Source: Galbula dea (taxonomy: Eukaryota > Chordata > Aves > Piciformes > Galbulidae). Taken from it: DNA of 64,000 bases. The notes under the pieces are model-generated. The model saw nothing but the letters and a program-made list of their open reading frames with translations, did not search any database and was not told where the DNA came from. Every line of letters begins with the position of its first letter. Positions within the stretch are counted from its first letter, which is position 1. A program made the position numbers and the translations under genes. Positions 1 through 64,000 of this stretch are shown piece by piece. The DNA lies in assembly GCA_013399015.1 (NCBI GenBank), contig VWZX01005792.1:186001-250000 (forward strand). Direction: 5' to 3'.

Positions 1-32538
<32,538 letters not shown>

Positions 32539-33644
32539 AAACAGATTTTTATTTTTCCTTTTCTAACTGACATCACCTACAACATCTGACGACTCTTAAG
32601 CCCTTCCAGTGGAGCCTGCCTCTAGTTCTTTCCAGCGTGGTTCATACCCTAACCATCACATTCTGCAGTTCCCATAATGCTTTACGTTTGATGTCTCTCT
32701 TAGTTTAAAAAATTTGTATTCTTGTGTGTTGTTGGTTTGCCATTTTCAAACATAACAGTGGAATGGCCTGACCAGCTATTAGTTTGGGGTGGGGGTGGGA
32801 GGGAATTGCTTGGTAAAATTCCTTAATGTTTAAGGGAAGTTAAAGATTTTTTCAAAGAAGCTTTATAGACATTCTTTTAAAATTTCATAACAACTGAAAG
32901 AGAAGTTGTGTGTTTGAGGACGTCGTGAAACAGGAGTAACTTTGCACGCTTAACTTTAATAGCATGGTTTGGTCAGGGCAATCGATTTCAGCTTTTATTT
33001 TCTGAGTTGAATTCTATTCTCATAGTGGTTGGGTTTGTTTTTTCTTTCCAGGCAGTTAGAGAGAAACTTCTAAATTTTGAGTTAACATTTTCATTAAATC
33101 CCATTACTACTCTTCAAGGGATATTCATTTTCATCATTTCATATGGATATTCTTAGAATCTATTTTTTCATTTTTTTTTTTTGCCAAGAAAATTGCTAGG
33201 GACAAAGATGTGAAACGTTTTTAATCTTTCTCCTGAAACACTATTTATAGTGTCGTACAGAAACTGTTTATAGATAATGGTTGCCATGCTTTTTGAGCCT
33301 AAAATACATTTAGGTGCTAGGAAACCTTGTCTTTTTCAGAGGAATGCCAAATTTCCCTTGGCATTGATACAGAAGACAGCTGCAGGAATGGTTATTAGGG
33401 CAATGAGAGAATGATTCGTAGCCTGAAAAATGTGTGTGTTCTTAGGGGTCAGATTTTAATGAATATTTTACCCACAATAACTGCCTATTTTGTTATAATA
33501 AATATATATATTAAACTTTCTTTAACTAAACTCTGTAACTATGGGAATTATTTTCTTTACATAGTTGCGCACACCTATAAATATATATATATATAAAAAA
33601 ATATATATTTTTCTTTTACCACCTACTCCTAGCTTTTTGTTTTC

Positions 33645-33650
33645 AATAAA
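33645..33650 (+). terminator. DLG1: DLG1 proximal poly(A) signal
   Basis: Canonical AATAAA about 1.1 kb after the stop codon. Downstream sequence is only modestly T-rich. Confidence 0.45.
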
Positions 33651-34155
33651 AATACAAATTAGAATTTACCTTCCTTAATCACAAGAAATCAAATGAGCTA
33701 TGGTGGCTGGGCATAAAGTCCAGGGAATATTAGTTACAAGAATAAAATAATGCAAGTTCTCCTCTTTTCTACGGAATTTCAGGTGTTTGTCTTCCTCCTC
33801 CCCTCCCTTCTAATATGCATGTCTTAACAAAAGGGAGAATTCAGGCAACAATACATTTTAGTTTTCTGTACATGTTCATCTCAGATTGCATCAGGTACAA
33901 GGTCCATTTGTGGTGCACAACCTTCTGTGCTGAATGTTCTAAATACATTGTACCAAAACACGGAATTCACTTCAGTCATGAAATTCTCTTAACTCCTGCA
34001 TTCTTTGGTACCTGCCATTGCTTGTTGGAAACTGGTTGTTTGTAAGAGGGATGTACTTCTGGCAGTCATGGGGCAGTCAGACAACCAAATTAGCTTTGGT
34101 TTGTAAAGAATGATCAACACTATCCATTCCATTTGTTAGAAGGAGGAGAACAGCT

Positions 34156-34161
34156 AATAAA
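34156..34161 (+). terminator. DLG1: DLG1 distal poly(A) signal
   Basis: Canonical AATAAA in agctaataaactttattg, with a GT/T-rich region 20-40 bp downstream. It is a better terminator candidate than the proximal site. Confidence 0.55.
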
Positions 34162-34185
34162 CTTTATTGTACAATGTATTTGTCA

Positions 34186-36433
34186 AGTGTGTTTTTAATG
34201 AGAAGAAATACAGGTGTTGTCACGTTTCAGAATTGACTAAGACTGTAAATGAAACTAGTGTGTTAGAGGAGCATGGGTGACCAGGTTGGGGCTAGTGAAG
34301 TTATGTGAAGTTTAAACTTGGGATGCAGATATTGCAGGTGTCTTCTGGAGTGCTTGTAAGGCTTGCAGTAAGCATAAACTGCTGTATGGCCCAAAATAAT
34401 TCTTGTTTCTCTAGATTTTTAAAGTAGGTGTGCTGTCTTTCTGGGACTCCTGTCTGTGGAAGTGCAAGGTGTGTAAGATTGATACAACTTTTGATAATAA
34501 TGTTACAAATTTTTAAAGGAGCTAAGACTGTGCTAGAGTCTGCCTCTTTGAAAGTGACTGGTTATCTGAGGTGTGTACTGAAACATCTTAAAACAGACCA
34601 ACTTTAAAAAGAAGTAATAAAATAGAAAGTTCAAACTCTCAGCTGTCAAATCTTCAAACAATAATAACATCTGACATTTCTGTATTGTGTATACATTTTT
34701 TTTCCCCTGACCTCTTTTTTTTTTTTACCTGTCTGAAAGAGCCCTGTTCAGCTGAGTTAGATATATGAAAAATTGCTTTTTCACATATTGCCTGAATAAC
34801 TTCCACAGAACTTTTCTCCCAGGCCTTCATTATGTACTGGCCAGGTGTCCAAACACTGCACTAAGACTGAAATCCACAGCACTTCCTTGCACAGTTGTCA
34901 TGCTACCGTGAAGATAAGTCTGAGATCAAGAAAACCCCTAAGACTATAGGGTATCTTCTTTGCATTTTTGGTTTTGCTTCTCTCAGATGTTGGCCTTGAG
35001 CACTGGCAGAAAAGTTGATCCTGACAGTTGTGATTCACCTAGTTGACTTGGTTTGTCTTGTAATTTTTAGAATTTTGCATTAATTGTTTTGTCTCTGGAT
35101 TTTGTTTTTCCAGTATCAGGTGCTGATATGTTTTTAATTCTTCAGTACACATTACTTTCTGTATTTTAATTATACATCTTACAGTATGTAAATTTCTGCT
35201 AAGGCTTCCAGTTTAACAACTGGAGTCATTAGGAAGTCCAAATGGTGTCATCCTGATGCATTACCAACCTACTTTTGCTGACCCAGTGAAGGCACCGTGG
35301 GGTGTGTTCCCTGTCTGTTAACCCAACTATTTGTAACTGCTATACAGAAGCATGGTTGATGAAGTATTTGCTGCTCTCTATTTTAAGTTACATTAAGAAT
35401 TTCCTTTGTGGGTGTATTTGCTAAATTGTGCTGACAAATAGGTCAAGAAATTTAATATCTCTTAAAAGCACAGACATTCATGGAGTTACAAATAAAACAG
35501 GGAGATGAGCTAAGCTGTCATGAACTGTGCTTGTATGATGGTTTCTAGAGTGTTGCTTTCAGAATAGGCCTCCTGTACAAAAAGGCTCCTCCCATATCTT
35601 CTGACCCTTTCCCACAGAGGGTCAGAACCACCACAGAAAGGCCTGGTACCAAATTAATTTCTTGTTAATCTTACCCTTGCAGTCTTAAGCAACTGGAGCT
35701 GGGACTGTGCATCAGTCTTGTCATCTGTATACTTACGTAAGCCTCGCTGCAAGCATCAGAGGGCTTGAGAGGTTAATCTGGCCAGTGGGAAGGGCACAGG
35801 AGGGATCCAGTTTTTTGTTTTGTTTTTAGTTCTAAACTTGAAACAGCAATTACTTGACTTAAATTTGGTTGCTGTCTTATAGGTGCTAGTATGTGTTAAA
35901 GCTAGCAGCCTGGCCATACTCTTGTTATGGCTTTATGAAATTCATGACAATGCTGTTCTCAGTGTTCTCACATTCTTGTGGCAAAAAAGTGACCAGCTCT
36001 GTCAGATAAAGTGCTTGGCTTGCTTTTGCTTCCTGAGCCCAAGCACACAGGGGATACAAAACTCATACTTAAAATGAGGATTTCTTTACACAGCCCTACC
36101 TTACCCCTGTGAGTCTGTGTAGCTGTTTATCTGAGGCTATAGGTGGTGCTAAAGCAGTAGCAATCTCATTGGTGCCTCAGGTATTTTGCATTTCCTAGTT
36201 TGAATTGTTTTGCAAGTGTAGAGGCAGTGTGGAGAGAAGCTTTTTTTTACCTCCTAGTCATTATGAGGTGACGTGTGCCAAGGTAAGCAAGATAAATTGT
36301 TGATCAAAGTGCACCTACAATTACATGCTGCTGATTTTCCCCAAAGAGCAGGCTGGGGAGAGCATGCTTGCAGAAGCCTTCATCTCTGGGAGTTCTGAAG
36401 GCTGGAAAAAGTACAGATCCCCAAATTTTTACC
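34186..36433. other. DLG1-MELTF intergenic region and MELTF upstream region
   Basis: About 2.2 kb between the distal DLG1 poly(A) signal and the MELTF start codon. There is no CpG island, no clear TATA box and no repeat I recognise. The final few hundred bases must contain the MELTF promoter. An AGATAA (GATA-factor type) motif lies at 36290-36295, about 140 bp before the ATG. The avian homologue EOS47 is eosinophil-expressed and GATA-1 has been linked to its promoter; this is from memory and untested here. Confidence 0.5.
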
Positions 36434-60117
<23,684 letters not shown>

Positions 60118-60146
60118 TCCTGGGATCACGAAAAGATATTCGGTGT

Positions 60147-60214
60147 AATAAAAAAAACCTGGTAAAACTATATAGTAATAAGAATAATGTAAATAAGTGA
60201 AAATAACAAATAAA
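60147..60214 (+). terminator. MELTF: MELTF poly(A) signals
   Basis: AATAAA at 60147-60152 and again at 60209-60214, 30 and 92 bp after the stop codon. The 3' UTR is therefore short, about 100-120 bp. Both precede the PIGZ CpG island. Confidence 0.65.
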
Positions 60215-60557
60215 CATGAGAAGCAATTACAATTTATGCAGACTTCACTCTGGTAACTAAACTACTTTTCTCACTTTTCTGGAAAGTTAACATTTGCCCC
60301 TTGCTTCTCTCTCCCCTTTTCATTTGCTCCAAGGTTACCTGGGCTTAAGAGGGAAAGAGACAAAGTGCAGTCTCCTGCTCTTTCCCATTGCAGACGGGAA
60401 AGCTCTGACTGCAGCAGCAAGCAGTGACACAGTGCTGCAGCCCCCCAAACGGCAGTTACTGGCAAACTGTCAGGCTAACGCGGTTATTACTCTTTTCCTT
60501 ATCTCTTGGTAGGGTTTCTGGTCAATTATGAACAATTAAGATTTAAGGTGCATTTAA

Positions 60558-61150
60558 TTCCGCGCTGCTGCACTCCGGGCAAGCCGCAGACCCGCGGGGC
60601 GGAGGGCGCTGCGCACGCGCGCCGGGCTCCCGCTGCGGCGCCTCGGACGGCAGCCGCGCGTCCCCTGGCGGTACGGGGTGTGGGAACCGGTGTCGAGGCG
60701 GAGCCGGTACCGGTATGCGGGCCAAGGGGCTCTGGGCGCTGCTGGCCGCTCTGCGGGCGGGCTGGTGCCTGCTGCCGCAGGCAGGCTACCTGCACCCTGA
60801 TGAGTTCTTCCAGTCGCCCGAGGTGATGGCAGGTAAGGCGGCGGGCGCTGCCGGGAGACGCAGGGCTGGGGTGGGCCGACCCGGTGGGGCCCTGGGCAGC
60901 GGCGGGAGTGCGACCTGCAGCAGGTGGAAGGGCTGGTCCCGCCCGCTCCACCTGGGAGGGAGAAACGTCTGGGGTGCATTTCCCCTTGTAGCCCTACAGT
61001 GCGGGTTCGGCGTGGGAGGTAACGCTGTGCCGCGCGGCGTGTAGGCACGTATCTAGCCTGTACGTCGCTCTGAGGTACAGCCTGCCACCCTCCGGTTGCC
61101 GCCAGCCACAAGCGGCGTTTCCGCAGAGACCTGAACCAAGCAGCTTGCGC
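60558..61150. promoter_or_regulatory. PIGZ: PIGZ CpG island promoter
   Basis: The only dense CpG-rich block in the window. It covers the PIGZ 5' UTR, exon 1 and the start of intron 1. It contains TGCGCACGCGC at 60610-60620, close to the NRF1 palindrome, about 100 bp before the ATG. No TATA box is evident, as is usual for housekeeping GPI-pathway genes. The exact transcription start is not determinable here. Confidence 0.8.
60715..60832 (+). CDS. PIGZ: PIGZ exon 1
   Basis: It reads [20 protein letters not shown], then [19 protein letters not shown]; donor GCAG|gtaagg, phase 1. Very GC-rich, unlike exon 2, because it lies in the CpG island. A G stands at -3 from the ATG. Confidence 0.93.
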
Positions 61151-63071
61151 CGTGCGCTTCTCGTTAACGCAGCGGTTCCTGCAAGGAGGGCAGGAGCGGG
61201 TCAGAAGTTCTGGGTGCCTGTTTCTGCTGGGTGCTGTCCACGTCAAGTGGCACCTAGAACCCTGTCACCAAAACAGACTTCTCTGTTTTCCTTCTTTTTT
61301 TAGTTCTCTGTTTTCTTTCTTTTTTTTCTTCTTCTTGAAGCTTTGTAAAAGTTAATGGAATACTCCTAAGAACTTCAAGGTTGACACCAGTCTCAAAAGT
61401 TTGAAGGATTGCTCTGCATCCTGATGTCTCTTGGATCCCTAATGCTGAATTACTGAATAAAATATATTATGTATATATGTATATTTTTTTCTTTTTTCTT
61501 CCTTTATAGGAGATATTTTAAACCTACAGGTCTATTATCCTTGGGAATTCCTTTCCAGCTCTCCCTGCAGAACAGTTGTTTTCCCATTAATGACATCTGG
61601 AGTTACCTACTGGGTGATCAAATCTTTGCAGCAGCTGGACATATGTTCAAGTTGCGTCAACAGCTACACCCTTCTTGTATCACCTCGCCTTCTCTTTACG
61701 ATCTTTTCTTTCATACTCGACTATAGTGTTTATCGATTAGCTCCTTTCTGGGAAGCAGATCCATGGAAAGCACTGGTACTTCTTGCTGGATCGTATGTCA
61801 CTCTGGTATTTTATACAAGAACATTTACCAACACGCTTGAAGGACTTCTCTTTGCTCTTCTGATGGTATTGGTTTCCTCAAGAAAGTCTGATGGCAGTTT
61901 AGCAGCGCCTACAAGCAGCCCTCTCATAGGTATTATAACGACTGCTGGGTTTTTCAACAGGCCAACCTTTTTGGCATTTGCTCTAATGCCCCTGCTTTAC
62001 TGGGCAGGTTTAATTGTTGGCTCTCAGAAGAGCATTAAAACTGTCATAAACCACTTTTTGAAGCTTGTCCTGTATGCATGTTTCACTGCTATTGTTTTTG
62101 TAATAGCTGACACTGTCTATTTTACCTCCATGGGCTTAGATAACTTCTACAGCATTAAAAAAAGCAGCCTATTTGATGTAATAGGTCAATTAAATGAGAA
62201 AATTATAGTAACCCCTTTCAATTTTCTCAGCTATAACCTTAATCCTCATAATCTTGCACTGCATGGAAGTCACCCACGAGTTACACATTTTACAATCAAT
62301 GGAATAATGCTTTTTGGGATCTTACACATTCTGGCCATTGGTGCTGGTTTTAAAATGTTGAAGAAATATATCCATCAGTTACTACAGGTCAGATCATCCT
62401 ACCGTGGATCATCTGGGCTATTAGTGCATTCTGAGGACAATCCAACATTACTGCTGTTTTATTTTGTTCCTTTGGCATTTCTCTCCTTATTCTGTCACCA
62501 AGAACCTCGATTTCTCATTCCTCTCATCTTGCCATTAGTCCTGTTCAGCATGTCACAGAATAGAGCTGTGAAGTGGAAACAAGTCATTATTGTTTTTAAT
62601 GTCCTCGGGGCTTTACTGTTTGGTTGCTTACACCAGGGAGGACTGATACCATGTTTATTTCACTTGGAGCAACTCATGCATTCTCCAGAGTCCTCAAACC
62701 ATCCAAGACACTATACTCTACTGTTTGCTCACACCTACATGCCTCCTAGGTCTCTGCTTAATATCAAGAAGAGAGAGACACATATAGAAGTCATTGATAT
62801 GGCTGGGTCTGAAGAAGAAACTCTCTGCCGAACAGTAAAGGAGCGAGCGAACGATTTTACCTGCAATGACTCTCATGTTTTTCTTATAATCCCTGGTACA
62901 GTTAGAGCCATAATTACAAAATGTGGTGTTTCATTCAAGAATGAGACTTTGATATTTCCACACTTGTCAATGGAAGACCCACCACAAATACCGTTTCTCT
63001 TCAGTGGAAATTGGAGAAGTCAGTTAGGACTATACATCCTGCAGTTAGATAGGGATCAGCAGAGCCCTTAG
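60715..63071 (+). CDS. PIGZ: PIGZ, GPI mannosyltransferase 4
   Basis: ER-membrane dolichol-phosphate-mannose-dependent mannosyltransferase (GT22 family, relative of yeast Smp3) that adds a side-branch fourth mannose to GPI anchors. Two coding exons, 60715-60832 and 61510-63071, give 559 residues (human is about 579). The HPDEFFQ motif at residues 27-33 carries the family's predicted catalytic Asp in the first luminal loop. Further family segments: [111 protein letters not shown] and [12 protein letters not shown]. Many hydrophobic spans fit a polytopic membrane protein. The HGSHPRVTH and HQEPRF context favours PIGZ over PIGB or PIGM. The start was chosen as the first ATG in the CpG island that opens a signal-anchor-like N-terminus. 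Confidence 0.96.
60833..61509 (+). other. PIGZ: PIGZ intron
   Basis: 677 bp: a CpG-rich first half, then a T-rich second half ending in a long pyrimidine tract before the tttatag acceptor. No repeat recognised. Confidence 0.85.
61510..63071 (+). CDS. PIGZ: PIGZ exon 2, most of the protein
   Basis: A single 1562-bp exon carrying residues 40-559, opening [14 protein letters not shown] and ending LDRDQQSP with TAG at 63069-63071. The two-exon coding structure, with one large second exon, matches mammalian PIGZ as I recall. No internal stop or frameshift. Confidence 0.96.
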
Positions 63072-64000
63072 TTTTAGGAGAACAATGTTTTAGTTTTTCA
63101 CATCACTTGGGTGCTAGACAAAGGTACTCCAAGACCATGTTCTTCACAGACCTACCTTCAGCACAAGCAGTGGTACTGGGAGCTATCTGTGTTTCTTTAT
63201 TCCCTTTCTTCATGCTCTTACACTCACCAGTATAGCCAGTTCTGGATAGAACCTGCTTAAAAATAGTTCTGTGAGTGATGTTTCATATGAACTTGGGTAA
63301 TTTTCCTGAGAAAATTGAGAGGGGATGGAATCAGCACCCACTAAAACTTGGTTCAAACTTAGGTCTCTGCATGCGAGATTTATTTTTGAAAGTTCTTATC
63401 TCTGAGTCTTTGTGGATTATGCAGTTTTTACTGTAGTAGGCATTAACTCAGCAGCTGGAGAGAGCTTCAGGACTGTAGACAAAAGCTGGTGTGGCTCAAA
63501 AAGGTTTTAAGTTCTTAAAAATTTAGAGCCTCCTTTCAATTCATTAGAACAGACCGTGGTCAGAATATAGGCATCAGTACTATTGTGTTATTTTGGGTGG
63601 CTCCGTCTTGAAAAATGCCCAGTGCTGATCTGACAGAATCTGATCTGATTTGTGTTTGACCAGATCTCTGAACTGGCTTTCTGCAGGGTGGATCTCTAAT
63701 CCACCAGTTCTGCTGCATGGGAGCTTGTGAGGATCTGAGGGAGGAGCCATATAATCTCTGCCCACCTTTCTTTTTAATAACCACCCCCCATTAAATCAGC
63801 TTAGTGAGAACCAGTAACTTGCATACTGGCTCTCTATTGGAGAGAAACCCAATTTTAAAGTAAAATACAAATAATCCTGAGAATGATAAATATGCTTAAC
63901 ATGATAGCACAACTAACAATTTTTGGTTTTGCCTGCTTGAGCTTCTGGATCCAAAACATCCCAACATGGAGGGAGATACTAATTTGGCACGTGCACTGTA
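63072..64000 (+). other. PIGZ: PIGZ 3' UTR and flank
   Basis: 929 bp without coding content I recognise. There is no AATAAA directly after the stop; the best poly(A) candidate is ATTAAA at 63790-63795. The transcript end may lie outside the window. The minus-strand frames at 63560-63784 show no family resemblance. Confidence 0.5.

Larger units (their letters stand above)
32539..34185 (+). other. DLG1: DLG1 3' UTR
   Basis: AT-rich, with no coding content beyond the stop. It has two candidate poly(A) signals: AATAAA at 33645-33650 and at 34156-34161. The second is followed by a GT-rich stretch (tgtatttgtcaagtgtgttt) suited to a cleavage-stimulation element. An alternating AT tract lies at about 33577-33613. 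The UTR end is inferred from the distal signal. Confidence 0.6.

Noticed and set aside
33577..33613. AT-alternating tract in the DLG1 3' UTR as a hairpin or regulatory element
   Set aside because: Alternating AT is self-complementary by composition; nothing else suggests a specific structure.
60554..61246. A 230-codon minus-strand open frame over the PIGZ promoter
   Set aside because: Low-complexity Pro/Arg/Ala-rich translation of GC-rich DNA, antisense to PIGZ exon 1. A shadow of the CpG island.

Overview
This window comes from a vertebrate nuclear genome, almost certainly a bird. All genes are intron-rich with GT/AG splice sites. The interspersed repeats are nearly all CR1 LINEs with the (ATTCTRTG)n 3' ends typical of birds. 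Three plus-strand genes lie in the order DLG1 - MELTF - PIGZ, the order and shared orientation known from human 3q29. I cannot name the species from sequence alone. The DNA is AT-rich apart from one CpG island at the PIGZ promoter. There is no prokaryotic, plasmid or phage signal. Layout: (1) 1-34.2 kb holds the 3' half of DLG1 (SAP97): part of PDZ3, the SH3 domain, the alternatively spliced HOOK region, the guanylate-kinase-like domain, the stop codon at 32536-32538 and a 3' UTR with two AATAAA signals. The window opens inside an intron, so PDZ1, PDZ2 and the L27 end are missing. (2) 34.2-36.4 kb is intergenic. (3) 36.4-60.2 kb holds a complete 16-exon MELTF (melanotransferrin, EOS47-like), rebuilt here as 734 codons with every splice phase agreeing. 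It runs from a 46-bp signal-peptide exon to a terminal exon coding a GPI-attachment tail. Its introns carry several CR1 copies and a probable solo retroviral LTR. (4) 60.56-61.1 kb is a CpG island and PIGZ promoter, only about 0.35 kb past the MELTF polyadenylation signals. (5) 60.7-63.1 kb holds the complete two-exon PIGZ gene (559 codons). (6) The remainder is PIGZ 3' UTR and flank. How the genes relate: DLG1 is a cortical scaffold protein. MELTF is a GPI-anchored transferrin-family surface protein. PIGZ is an ER mannosyltransferase that adds a side-branch fourth mannose to GPI anchors, so neighbouring genes encode a GPI-anchored protein and an enzyme of GPI-anchor modification. No operon-like linkage is implied. 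I found no previously undescribed system. The observations most worth checking are: (a) the predicted iron-ligand histidine of MELTF is replaced in both lobes (Arg278 and Gln624); (b) the DLG1 HOOK region has two alternative exons of 100 and 34 bp whose lengths allow only one-or-the-other splicing; (c) the MELTF-to-PIGZ spacing is very tight.
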